DNA of 64,000 nucleotides from CALMEC01 sp963777565 (GTDB lineage: Bacteria > Actinomycetota > Thermoleophilia > Miltoncostaeales > Miltoncostaeaceae): assembly GCA_963777565.1 (NCBI GenBank), contig CAVZQZ010000005.1, positions 3,579 to 67,578 of the forward strand, given 5' to 3'. Below, in pieces: positions 33,600-42,035 of this stretch. The notes under the pieces were generated by a model. The model did no database searches. It had not been told where the DNA came from and was given only the letters and a program-made list of their open reading frames with translations. Each line of letters opens with the position of its first letter. The stretch's first letter is position 1. The translations under genes were made by a program, and so were the position numbers.

Positions 33600-34052
33600 C
33601 TAGCGGAATGACCAGCGGCGGTTGATCAGGAAGCTGATCGGCGTGACCGCTGCGATCGAGACCGCCTGAGCGGGGATCTCGGCCATCCCGGCGGTGACGA
33701 ACAGGTGCAGAAGCAGGAGGTTGAGCGCGAGCCCGACGAGGCTCACCGCGAGATTTCGGATCCCCTGCTGGAGGGTGGAGAGGCCGTGACGGCGAAAGGT
33801 CCAATGCTTGTTCAGCACGAAGTTCGTCGTCCACGCAACGCAGAAGGCCCCGATCGCCGCACCCACGTAATGCACCCCCAAGCCCTTCAAGAGCACCGAG
33901 AACACCCCGAGGTTCACCAAGTAGCCGGACGTGCCGACCAGGCAGAACCGGATGAGCTGCGCCCAGGCACCGGGACTCGTTCGCCGCAGGTTGGGCAAGG
34001 CGAGGACCTTGGCGAGAGGGCGCGTGGCGGGGGAAGCTTCGTTCACGGCCAC
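33600..34052 (-). CDS. GtrA-family membrane protein
   Basis: 150 residues with four spans; RFCLVGTSGYLVNLGVFSVL, TTNFVLNKHWTFRR and INRRWSFR are family signatures. GtrA proteins flip or carry lipid-linked sugars. The GTG at 34052 is chosen because TAGCAT (34061-34066) is 8 bases upstream; the ATG at 34070 would overlap that box. It leads the two glycosyltransferase-like genes. Confidence 0.85.
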   Translation of the reverse strand: MAVNEASPATRPLAKVLALPNLRRTSPGAWAQLIRFCLVGTSGYLVNLGVFSVLLKGLGVHYVGAAIGAFCVAWTTNFVLNKHWTFRRHGLSTLQQGIRNLAVSLVGLALNLLLLHLFVTAGMAEIPAQAVSIAAVTPISFLINRRWSFR

Positions 34053-34139
34053 GGTGGTCGATGCTACCAAAGCCCCGGAGTTCGCTCTCCCGAGCGGGTC
34101 CCTCTACTATCGGCCATTCCGCCCGAGCAGGAGATGACC

Positions 34140-35423
34140 GTGGCGACCGACCACGCACGCCAGACCCACAGCCAGGTGACGCCGCAGGACGCGGACCGCT
34201 ACAACGCGCGGTTCGCGGTTCGCGCGACCAAGAGCAAGTCGTCGGCGATGCGGGACCTCATGGCCCTCGCGGAACGCCCGGAGGTGATCTCCCTGGCGGG
34301 CGGCTTCCCGGACACGGCGTCGTTTCCGCCGGAGGTCTTCGCCGAGGTGATGAAGGCGGTCGAGCGCGAGCACCTCGCGTCGGCGCTGCAGTACGGGCCG
34401 ACGGAGGGCCTCCGCGAGCTGCGGGAATGGATCGTCACGATCATGGCGCACGAGCGGGCGACCGCGACCGCCGACCAGATCATGATCACCAGCGGCGGCC
34501 AGCAGGGCATCGACCTGTCGATCCGCACCTTCATCGACCCCGGCGACGTCGTCATCGCCGAGGGGCCCACGTACCTCGGGGCCGTGCCGCCGCTCACGAC
34601 GTACGAGGCGGACGTCGTGCACATTCCGATGGACGACGACGGCATGCAGGTCGACCTGCTGGAGCCGGAGCTCGACCGGCTCGCCGCCGCCGGCAAGCGG
34701 GTGAAGCTCCTCTACACGATCCCGAACTTCCACAACCCGGCCGGCGTCACGATGTCGGGCGAGCGCCGGGAGCGATTGGTGCGCATCGCGCACGAGCGGG
34801 AGCTGATGGTCGTCGAGGACAACCCCTACGGGCAGATCCGGTTCGACGGCGAGCCGCTGCCGTCGCTGTACGAGCTCGACGAGGGACGCGGCTGGGTCAT
34901 CTACGTGTCGACGTTCTCGAAGATCCTCGCGCCGGGCGTGCGCGTCGGCTGGGTGGCGGCCCCGGCCCCCGTGTTGCTCAAGATGAACCTCGGCAAGCAG
35001 AGCGAGGACCTCTGCTCCGGCACGCTGAATCAGCGGTTCGTGCTCGAGTACCTTCGCCGCTACGACTGGCGCGAGCACGTCGCACGGGTCAACGAGATCT
35101 ACCGTGAGCGACGTGAGGCGATGCTCACCGCCTTGGCGGAGGAGTTCCCGGCGTCGGCCACGTGGACGCGGCCGCGGGGTGGCCTGTTCGTCTGGGCGAC
35201 GCTCCCGCCGTACATCGACACCGAGGATCTGCTCGCGAAGGCGATCGACCAGAACGTGGCGTTCGTCCCCGGCGCGGCGGCCTTCCTGAACGGCGACGGC
35301 CAGAGCGCCATGCGACTGAACTTCTCCGCGATGCCGTCCCACCTCATCAGCGAGGGCATCGCGCGCCTCGGCGCAGTGGTGCGGGAGATGACGGAGTTCT
35401 ATGAAGGGATCGCCGGCTCATGA
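34140..35423 (+). CDS. PLP-dependent aminotransferase, class I
   Basis: 427 residues similar to MocR/2-aminoadipate-type aminotransferases (fold type I). ISLAGGFPDTASFP, ALQYGPTEGLRELREWI, ITSGGQQGIDL, TIPNFHNPAGVTMS and the PLP Lys in STFSKILAPGVRVGW are visible. The GTG at 34140 has AGGAG 6 bases upstream; the ATG two codons earlier directly abuts that site. Coupled to ddl by ATGA; it might supply a D-amino acid or another peptide precursor, but this is inference. Confidence 0.88.
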   Translation: MATDHARQTHSQVTPQDADRYNARFAVRATKSKSSAMRDLMALAERPEVISLAGGFPDTASFPPEVFAEVMKAVEREHLASALQYGPTEGLRELREWIVTIMAHERATATADQIMITSGGQQGIDLSIRTFIDPGDVVIAEGPTYLGAVPPLTTYEADVVHIPMDDDGMQVDLLEPELDRLAAAGKRVKLLYTIPNFHNPAGVTMSGERRERLVRIAHERELMVVEDNPYGQIRFDGEPLPSLYELDEGRGWVIYVSTFSKILAPGVRVGWVAAPAPVLLKMNLGKQSEDLCSGTLNQRFVLEYLRRYDWREHVARVNEIYRERREAMLTALAEEFPASATWTRPRGGLFVWATLPPYIDTEDLLAKAIDQNVAFVPGAAAFLNGDGQSAMRLNFSAMPSHLISEGIARLGAVVREMTEFYEGIAGS

Positions 35424-36358
35424 GGGTTGCGGTGCTCAAGGGTGGGCGCTCGTTCGAGCGCGAGGTGAGCCTGCGCAGCGGGGCGAACGTCGAGGCGGCG
35501 CTTCGCCGGCTCGGCCACGACGTCCTGTCGCTCGACGCGGACCGCGAGCTGGTGCGGACGCTTCGAGCGGAGCGCCCCGACGCCGCGTTCATCGCGATGC
35601 ACGGGCAGGGCGGCGAGGACGGGACGGTGCAGGAGCTGCTCGAGATCCTTGGCATCCCGTACACCGGGTCGGGCGTGTCGGCGTCGGAACGAGCCTGGGA
35701 CAAGGTGGTGGCGAAGGCCGAGTTCGCGGCCGCCGGGATCCCCACGCCGGCGTCGTACGCGTTCAGCCAGGCGGCCTTCCGCGAGCTCGGGGCCGCCGAC
35801 GCCCTCGCGGAGATCGAGTCCCGCCTCGGGCTGCCGCTCGTCGTGAAGCCGGCCCGGGGAGGCTCGGCGCTCGGCATCCGGCTGGCCCACAAGCCGGATG
35901 AGGTCCCGAGCGCGCTCATGGCCGCGCTGGCCTACGACGACCGTCTCCTCATGGAGCGGTACGTGGCGGGCCGGGAGCTGGCGGTCTCGGTGGTGGGCAA
36001 CGAGGACGCCGAGGCGCTACCGGTGGTCGAGGCGATCCCGCTCGGACGCGAGTTCTACGACTTCGAGTCCCGGTACACGCCGGGCGCGACCGATCTGCGC
36101 GCGCCGGCCGAGCTGCCGCCGGGTGTCGCCGACGAGGTCGTGAGGATCGCCCTCGAGTGCTACCGCGCGCTCGGCTGCCGCGGCTTCGCGAGGGTCGACA
36201 TGATCCTTGACGGCGAGAACCAGCCGTGGGTGCTCGAGCTGAACACCATCCCCGGGCTCACCGACACCAGCGCCCTGCCGAAGGCCGCCGAGGCCGCGGG
36301 AATGAGCTTCGACGACCTCATCGCGCGGGTGCTCGAACTCGCGGAGCTCGGAGCGTAG
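35420..36358 (+). CDS. ddl: D-alanine-D-alanine ligase
   Basis: 312-residue ATP-grasp ligase for peptidoglycan precursors. KGGRSFEREVSLRSG at the start, AMHGQGGEDGT, YTGSGVSAS, KPARGGSALGI, FARVDMILDG and LELNTIPGLT are hallmarks. Overlaps the aminotransferase stop by 4 bases. Confidence 0.95.
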   Translation: MRVAVLKGGRSFEREVSLRSGANVEAALRRLGHDVLSLDADRELVRTLRAERPDAAFIAMHGQGGEDGTVQELLEILGIPYTGSGVSASERAWDKVVAKAEFAAAGIPTPASYAFSQAAFRELGAADALAEIESRLGLPLVVKPARGGSALGIRLAHKPDEVPSALMAALAYDDRLLMERYVAGRELAVSVVGNEDAEALPVVEAIPLGREFYDFESRYTPGATDLRAPAELPPGVADEVVRIALECYRALGCRGFARVDMILDGENQPWVLELNTIPGLTDTSALPKAAEAAGMSFDDLIARVLELAELGA

Positions 36359-36507
36359 CGCCCGGCCTGATCGCCGGCGGCCGGAAGCACAGGGGAACTC
36401 CGGATCGGGGCAATAGGGCCGCTCGTTCCACCTCTCCTGCCGCCTTGCCCAGCTCGGTCTTCGCTGCCGGACAACCGCACCCTGTTCCGAAACGGGCTCA
36501 AGCGCGG

Positions 36508-36942
36508 CTACCTTGCCCGCAGCTCCCCTTCGGGGAGGTCGTCGGGGAGGGGAGTCTCCTGGGGGGCGGTCCCCTCGTCGGTGTCCCACGACGCGTAGGC
36601 GACGCCGTCGCGGCCGTTGTGGGGGTTCGCGGATCCGAGCGCAAGGATGACGGCGTCATCGGGACCGCGGTTCACGAGCTGCCTGCGAACGTCCGGGGCG
36701 ACGCGCACGGCGTCGCGCTCTTCGAGGTCGCGCTCCTCGCCGTCGACGATCAGCGAGAGCCGGCCACCGAGCACGATGAAGACCTCCTCCTGGTGCTCGT
36801 GCCGGTGAATCCGCCCCCGCTGCCCCGGCTTGAGGACGATGAGGTTCAGGCCCAGCGTCGTGACGCCGAGCTCACGGCGCAGGAGCTGGAACCGCTCCGG
36901 CGGCGCGAAGTCGAGTCGGGTGACCTGTACGCCCTCGGTCAC
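36508..36942 (-). CDS. Cupin-domain protein
   Basis: 144-residue single cupin. Metal motif HRHEHQEEVFIVLGG (HxHx4E) and the second motif near NRGPDD. It starts at a GTG overlapping the upstream cupin's stop, so the two paralogous cupins are co-translated and might form a heteromer. Function unknown. Confidence 0.85.
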   Translation of the reverse strand: MTEGVQVTRLDFAPPERFQLLRRELGVTTLGLNLIVLKPGQRGRIHRHEHQEEVFIVLGGRLSLIVDGEERDLEERDAVRVAPDVRRQLVNRGPDDAVILALGSANPHNGRDGVAYASWDTDEGTAPQETPLPDDLPEGELRAR

Positions 36943-37376
36943 GGTGCCTGTCCCCCGCCGAGCTCAGGTGGCAGCGCTTTCGGACCGTCGGGGTAGAGGC
37001 GCGCCAGCTCGTCGGCGGTCATCTCGAGCGTGTTCGCAGGCTCGGGCGGGGCGCCCACGACGAGCCAGAGGACGTCCGCGTCGGTGTCGTTGAACACCTG
37101 CCGGACGTGCTCGGTCTCGACGAGCGCCGTCGACAGCGGGGGGAGGGTGACGACTTCTTCGTCGATGCGCATGCGGCCGGTCCCTTCGAGGACGACGTAG
37201 AGCTCGTCCTGGGTGCGGTGGCGGTGCTTGGTCGACGCCTGCCCCGGCCGGAGCCGCCAGTACCGCGCCCCGAGCGTCTGCGCGCCGAGCTGCTTCGCAA
37301 GGTCGGTGTTCTCGACCTTCATCTGATTCGACGGCCGCCATTGCGCCTCGTCCGCCGGAAGTACTCGGTACGCCAT
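36939..37376 (-). CDS. Cupin-domain protein
   Basis: 145 residues, related to the downstream cupin. Metal site HRHRTQDELYVVLEG and second part FNDTDADVLWLVVG. Start ATG 6 bases after TAGGAT (minus strand, 37383-37388). First gene of the pair. Confidence 0.85.
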   Translation of the reverse strand: MAYRVLPADEAQWRPSNQMKVENTDLAKQLGAQTLGARYWRLRPGQASTKHRHRTQDELYVVLEGTGRMRIDEEVVTLPPLSTALVETEHVRQVFNDTDADVLWLVVGAPPEPANTLEMTADELARLYPDGPKALPPELGGGQAP

Positions 37377-37591
37377 GGGCGGATCCTAGCCACGCGGGGG
37401 TCCTCGCTCGCGGTGCATGTAAATCGAGAGACTGAACAGGCCCCACGGTCCGGGTCGACCGGAATGATCGACGGCAGTACCGTCGGCTTCAGGACCACTG
37501 ATATCCAGGGCAGGAATCTCCTGGGCAGTACCGCTCTCCGCGAGCGGCGAACAGAGCGACGAGGAAGGAGTGATCATGGCAATCGCGATTG

Positions 37592-37951
37592 ATGAAACCA
37601 CTCGCCCCCGCGAGCCAGGCGGAGCTACGCGCCACCCTCGAGAGCGACGACGGCGCGATCATCTTCGTCCAGTACCACGGACGCTGTGACATCTCCCAGG
37701 GGATCGAGGCGCCCGGGCCCATCTACAGCACTCCGCGTCTCGAGACCGGGGATCCCCGCGACCTCTGGCTGAACAAGGTTCAAGCCGTCCAGAAGGGCAA
37801 GGTGGACTTTGCCAAAGGCGAGATCGTCGATCAGATGTACGAGGTCCGCTGGGTAGGACACCCGCACAGCCCCCGGTCCTCCGGGAGGCATTCACCTCCG
37901 GGTGCCCTGGCGCCGTTGGTGACGGGCGAACATGTGTTAAGCGGTATGTAA
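37592..37951 (+). CDS. Hypothetical protein, possibly truncated
   Basis: Up to 119 residues. The part LESDDGAIIFVQYHGRCDISQGIEAPGPIYSTPRLETGDPRDLWLNKVQAV is protein-like; the end (after RWVG) is not. A better ribosome-binding site (AAGGAG) belongs to the ATG at 37576, which is in another frame, so a one-base shift near the start may have split the gene. Quotes here are only examples of the protein-like part. No family recognised. Confidence 0.4.
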   Translation: MKPLAPASQAELRATLESDDGAIIFVQYHGRCDISQGIEAPGPIYSTPRLETGDPRDLWLNKVQAVQKGKVDFAKGEIVDQMYEVRWVGHPHSPRSSGRHSPPGALAPLVTGEHVLSGM

Positions 37952-38129
37952 GGACTTGCGAATATCCACGCATTGTCCGTCCGCGAAGGTTCCGTCCATG
38001 GCAGTCGCCCATGTCGCCGCAGCCACCGAGTTGAATGGGGCCGTGCGAATCGTCCTGGTCGTCGACAACGAACCCTCATCACATTCACGTTGCCCGCCGC
38101 GTCGACGTCCCCCGCCGGACTCCGGCAAG

Positions 38130-38939
38130 ATGACGGACGTGACGACGGGCGCCCCGCCACCGCTGCCGGACCGCGTCGAGCACACGCTCGACGACGGCGT
38201 GCTCGTGCTGCGGCTCGTGCACGAGGGCCGGGCGAACGCCCTCACGGAGCGGATGCTCGAGGGAATCGTCCGCGTGCTCGACGGGCCCGCGGCGAAGTCG
38301 GCCCGGGTGGCCCTGCTCACCGGTGACGGCGACCGCCACTTCTCGAGCGGTGCCGAGCTCGGTCAGGAGGTCCCGGCCGAGTGGGTGGAGCGGATCAAGC
38401 GGATCGAGCGCGGCATCGCCGCGGCCGCTGCCGCGATCACGAAGGCCCCGTTCCCCGTGATCGCCGTGCTCAACGGCGACGCGATCGGTGGCGGCTTGGA
38501 GCTGGCCATGGCGTGCGACTGGCGAATCGCCCGCGACGGCATCCGCCTCGCGATGCCGCCGGCGCGGCTGGGTCTCGTCTACACGGCCGAGGGCCTCCGG
38601 CGGTTCACCGCCGAGATCGGCCTGGCCCGCACGCGCGAGATCTTCCTGACGGGACGCGCGTTCGACGCGCGCCACGGCCTGGACATCGGCCTGCTGAACC
38701 ACGTCGTCGCGGCCGAGGAGCTCTGGCCGCTCGCGACCCGGACCGCGGCGGCGGTTGCGGCGAATGCCCCGCTCGCGGTCGAGGGGATGCGCGTCGTGCT
38801 GCGCGCGATCGGCGACGACGACTCCGCCGACGGGCGCGCGCAGCAGTGGCGCGTGCGGGCGTTCGGCTCGAGCGACCTCGCGGAGGGGCTCGCCGCCGCC
38901 CGGGAGCGCCGCCCGCCGAGCTTCACGGGCGGTCCGTGA
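38130..38939 (+). CDS. Enoyl-CoA hydratase/isomerase family protein
   Basis: 269-residue crotonase-fold protein. Oxyanion-hole motif HFSSGAEL and NGDAIGGGLELAMACD. The Glu in GGGLELA is present, but the second catalytic Glu of true hydratases (PExxLG) is replaced: the region reads MPPARLGLVY. It may therefore be an isomerase, decarboxylase or other crotonase. The ATG at 38130 is the first start inside the conserved length. Upstream context is not informative. Confidence 0.85.
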   Translation: MTDVTTGAPPPLPDRVEHTLDDGVLVLRLVHEGRANALTERMLEGIVRVLDGPAAKSARVALLTGDGDRHFSSGAELGQEVPAEWVERIKRIERGIAAAAAAITKAPFPVIAVLNGDAIGGGLELAMACDWRIARDGIRLAMPPARLGLVYTAEGLRRFTAEIGLARTREIFLTGRAFDARHGLDIGLLNHVVAAEELWPLATRTAAAVAANAPLAVEGMRVVLRAIGDDDSADGRAQQWRVRAFGSSDLAEGLAAARERRPPSFTGGP

Positions 38940-38992
38940 TCGCGGCGACCGCGGCCGACGGGAAATCGGGGCCCGCGCAAGGCCGACCCGCC

Positions 38993-39397
38993 ATGACGGA
39001 ACCGTGCTACGCGTCCTTCGGTGTCCGCGCCACGGCCTGGGTGGTCGACACCGTTCCCCTCATCCTCGTGCCGTACTTCGTGGGCAAGCTGTTGGGCGGG
39101 TGGGTGCCGGCGCTCGCGTCGTTCTTCATCGTCGGCATCGTCTGGAGCATCGTCCCGGAGGCGCGGACCGGAGCAACACCCGGCAAGCTGCTCTCGGGCA
39201 TCCGCGTTCTACCCGCGGACAGCGATGGCCGGATGGGGCTCGGGCGCTCGGCGGTACGCTGGCTCGTGAAGTACGTGGTGTGCGGGGTTCTGCCGGTCGG
39301 CTACCTGTGGTACTTCCGCGACCGGCGCCGGCGGGCGTGGCAGGACCTCGCCGCCGGCTCCGTCGTCATCGACGTCGCCCGGGGGCCGGCTGGGTGA
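38993..39397 (+). CDS. RDD-family membrane protein
   Basis: 134 residues with three spans and the RDD signature residues: RATAWVVDTVP, GATPGKLLSGIRV, and the C-terminal RRAWQDLAAGSVVID. RDD proteins are thought to be transporters or channel-like; function here unknown. It follows the crotonase gene after 53 bases. Confidence 0.85.
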   Translation: MTEPCYASFGVRATAWVVDTVPLILVPYFVGKLLGGWVPALASFFIVGIVWSIVPEARTGATPGKLLSGIRVLPADSDGRMGLGRSAVRWLVKYVVCGVLPVGYLWYFRDRRRRAWQDLAAGSVVIDVARGPAG

Positions 39398-39400
39398 GCG

Positions 39401-39580
39401 TCAGTGCGAGTCGTCCCGGCTGAAGATCTTCGGGACCGAAGCCAGCACGAACACGGCCCAGATGGATGCGAGGATGATCGGCACCGGGCCGACCTCGTCG
39501 CGCTCCGCGATGCCCACCCACATCAGAAGGGCGGTGAGCACCGCGATCACGAAGAGGATGAAGGGGGAAAGACGTTTCAC
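39401..39580 (-). CDS. Two-span membrane micro-protein, 59 aa
   Basis: GTG at 39580 opens 59 codons: VKRLSPFILFVIAVLTALLM, then a polar loop GIAERDEVG, then a second span IILASIWAVFVLASVP and an acidic end DDSH. Balanced, membrane-like composition supports it. No clear ribosome-binding site. Convergent with the RDD gene. No family named. Confidence 0.6.
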   Translation of the reverse strand: MKRLSPFILFVIAVLTALLMWVGIAERDEVGPVPIILASIWAVFVLASVPKIFSRDDSH

Positions 39581-39674
39581 GTACGAACCTCGTCGTCAAC
39601 ACACCGGCGTCGAGCCGGCCGAACGCGGTAAGCGTACACGGACGGTCTGTCCGATGCGGCCGTACACTTGACTC

Positions 39675-39881
39675 ATGCATCACGTCTTCGAGGTCCCCGG
39701 GATCAGCTGCGCGCATTGCAAGCAGGCGATCGAGGCTGAGGTGGCCGGTGTTCCAGGGGTCGCCCGAGTCGCCGTCGACATCGAGCGGAAGCTGGTGGAG
39801 GTCGAGGGCTCCGCAGGGCAACCGGAGGTCGTCGCGGCGATCGTCGAGGCGGGCTACGAGGTCGTGAGCGACCCGCGGTGA
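39675..39881 (+). CDS. Heavy-metal-associated (HMA) domain protein
   Basis: 68-residue ferredoxin-like HMA domain with metal site GISCAHCK; similar to copper chaperones (CopZ type). ATG is 6 bases after TACACT (39663-39668). It overlaps the next gene by GTGA, which is unexpected for a copper chaperone because that neighbour is a lyase-like enzyme. Confidence 0.9.
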   Translation: MHHVFEVPGISCAHCKQAIEAEVAGVPGVARVAVDIERKLVEVEGSAGQPEVVAAIVEAGYEVVSDPR

Positions 39882-41380
39882 GCGGCGAGAACCTCGGGCG
39901 CACCGGGCGCCTGGTCGGCGGACCGTCGTCCGAGCTCGTCGCCGCCGGTCACCGCGTGGAGATCGCCCAGGCCCCGCTTCTCGCTCCCGCGCTGTCCGTG
40001 GCCGACCTGGCCCACGCGGTGGCGCTGATCGAGGGCGGCGCGGTCGACGGGCAGATCGCCACCAGGCTGCTGTCGGGCCTCCTCGAGCTCCACGAGATCC
40101 CCCCGTCGGACTTCCCGTGGGATCCCGAGCGCGGCGACGCCTTCAACTCGCGCGAGCACGAGCTTCGCCAGCGAGTCGGCGCAGCGGCGAGCGGTTGGCT
40201 CACCGCGGGCCGCCCGCGTCGCGAGGCGTTCCGCGTCGCGCTGCGGCTCGTTGCCCGTACGCGGACGCTCGACCTTCACGATGCGGTCCTCGACGTCGCT
40301 GGCGCGCTCGCCGAGCAGGCCGACCGGCATGCGGGCGACCTCGCGGCCGACTACACGTACCTGCAGCCGGCGCAGCCGACGACCGTCGGCCATCTCCTGC
40401 TTGGCGCCGCGCAGCCGCTGCTGCGCGACGCCGGCCGGCTCCGCCGGGTGTACGGGTGGCTCGATGCGTCGGTGGCCGGCGTGGGTGGAAGCGCCGGGTC
40501 GCGATGGCCGATCGACCGGGTCCGGCTGGCCGAGCTCCTCGGATGCGAGGAGGTGGTGCGGCACACGAAGGACGCGATGTGGGCCGCCGACGGGTACGCC
40601 GAGCTGGCATCTGCGGTGGCGATCGAACTCACCGGGCTCTCACAGCTCGCGCAGGACCTCGAGATCCTGTGCAGCCGGGAGTTCGGGGCCGTGGAGCTGT
40701 CCGACGCGCACAGCCGGCAGAGCGACCTGATGCCGCAGAAGAAGAACCCGTATGCGCTCGCGGTGATCCGGGCGGGTGCGGCCGAGGCGGCGGGCACCGT
40801 CTCGTCGATCCTCGTGGCGCTCCACACGGGCTCGGCGCGCACCGACCACTACCAGGTGCTGAACGGCGCGATCCCGCGTCTCCTCGACGAGGCCGTCGCC
40901 GCGACGCGCCTCGCCGCCGGGGTGGTCGCCGGCATGACGCTCCACCCCGAGCGGTTCGCTGAGGCCGCTCGCGAGGGATTCACCGTCGCGGCGGACGTCG
41001 CGGACGTCGTGGCGGTCGAGGCGGGCCTCGACTACCGCACGGCACACACGATCGTCGGTCGCGCGGTCCGGTCGCTGGTCGCCGAGGGCCGCCCGCCGTC
41101 CGACCTCACGGCGGGGCTGCTGCGCGACCAGGCCCAGGAGGTGCTCGGCGCAACCGTGGCGATCTCGGACGCGGCGGTGCTGGCCGCGCTCGATCCGCTG
41201 GCGTGTCTGGCTGCCCGCACGCAGCTGGGCGCCGCGACACCCCACGAGATCGAGGGGATGGTCGACGAGGCGCGGGCCGCCGCGACCGACGGTCGCGCTT
41301 GGTCGGGAGCGGCGCGCAAGCGCGCGGAGCTCGCGACCGACCGGCTGCTGTCCCGCGCGCGCGAGCTCGCCTCGGCGTAG
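39878..41380 (+). CDS. Argininosuccinate lyase-like enzyme
   Basis: 500 residues of the fumarase/aspartase superfamily. The signature loop reads SRQSDLMPQKKNPYALAVIR, where ASL has GSSxMPQKKNP; FNSREHELRQRVG, YTYLQPAQPTTVGHLLL and TKDAMWAADGYAELAS match other superfamily blocks. The Ser-Ser of the mobile loop is altered, so activity may differ from arginine biosynthesis. Translationally coupled to the HMA gene. No other arg gene is nearby. Confidence 0.8.
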   Translation: MSGENLGRTGRLVGGPSSELVAAGHRVEIAQAPLLAPALSVADLAHAVALIEGGAVDGQIATRLLSGLLELHEIPPSDFPWDPERGDAFNSREHELRQRVGAAASGWLTAGRPRREAFRVALRLVARTRTLDLHDAVLDVAGALAEQADRHAGDLAADYTYLQPAQPTTVGHLLLGAAQPLLRDAGRLRRVYGWLDASVAGVGGSAGSRWPIDRVRLAELLGCEEVVRHTKDAMWAADGYAELASAVAIELTGLSQLAQDLEILCSREFGAVELSDAHSRQSDLMPQKKNPYALAVIRAGAAEAAGTVSSILVALHTGSARTDHYQVLNGAIPRLLDEAVAATRLAAGVVAGMTLHPERFAEAAREGFTVAADVADVVAVEAGLDYRTAHTIVGRAVRSLVAEGRPPSDLTAGLLRDQAQEVLGATVAISDAAVLAALDPLACLAARTQLGAATPHEIEGMVDEARAAATDGRAWSGAARKRAELATDRLLSRARELASA

Positions 41381-41387
41381 CCCGCGG

Positions 41388-42035
41388 CTAGGACTGCAGC
41401 GGTGCCGTCGGCACCGGATCGCGCTCGGGCGACCCCCAGTCGATCTGGACGTCAACGCGCGCCCGGTAGCGCAGGAGGAGCCGCACCAGCGCCGGCCCCA
41501 CCGTCAGCGCGAACACGACGTTGCCGACGGCGTGCGCCGTCTCGAACCACGCGCTCGTGGCAGCCTTCGCCGCGAACGCGTCCAGGCTGACCTCGGGACC
41601 GAATGTGGCCAGCTCCCACAGGTTCATGCCCCATCCGAAGAGCCATCCCCAGACGAACGTCACCGCGGCCAGACCCGCCGGACGCCTGCACACCCATGGC
41701 AGGGCCGCGCCGGTGAGCCCAGCGAGACCCCACAGCGTCATCTGGGCGGGGGTCCACGCCCCCTGGCCGAGGACCATGTTCGACAGGAGTGGCGCGAGCG
41801 CGCCCACGGCGAATCCCGAGCGGGCGCCGAGCGTCGCGCCGGTGGCCACGACGATCACCGTGACGGGTTGCACGCTCGGTACGGCTGTGAACAGCACCCG
41901 GCCCGCCGCGGCGGCCGCGGCGAGCGCCGCGATGAGGGACAGGCGGCGCGGATCGGCCGGCCCGCGCTCCGTCAGCACGAGGCCGACAGCGAGGATGGCC
42001 AGCACGCAGGCGACGACGAGCTGCGCGCCGCTCAC
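41388..42035 (-). CDS. ECF transporter substrate-binding (S) component, probable cobalamin type
   Basis: 215 residues with about six spans; ATGATLGARSGFAVGALAPLLSNMVLGQG is like S components. Last gene of a four-gene run under a cobalamin riboswitch, so a CbrT-like role in B12 or cobamide uptake is inferred. GTG start overlaps the ATPase stop. Confidence 0.75.
   Translation of the reverse strand: MSGAQLVVACVLAILAVGLVLTERGPADPRRLSLIAALAAAAAAGRVLFTAVPSVQPVTVIVVATGATLGARSGFAVGALAPLLSNMVLGQGAWTPAQMTLWGLAGLTGAALPWVCRRPAGLAAVTFVWGWLFGWGMNLWELATFGPEVSLDAFAAKAATSAWFETAHAVGNVVFALTVGPALVRLLLRYRARVDVQIDWGSPERDPVPTAPLQS

Noticed and set aside
36361..36377. Hairpin CCGGC-N6-GCCGG after ddl
   Set aside because: Only 5 bp and no pyrimidine tail, too weak to call a terminator.
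37850..37890. GC-rich hairpin as a terminator
   Set aside because: Stem is short, inside or beside a doubtful ORF, and no U tract follows.
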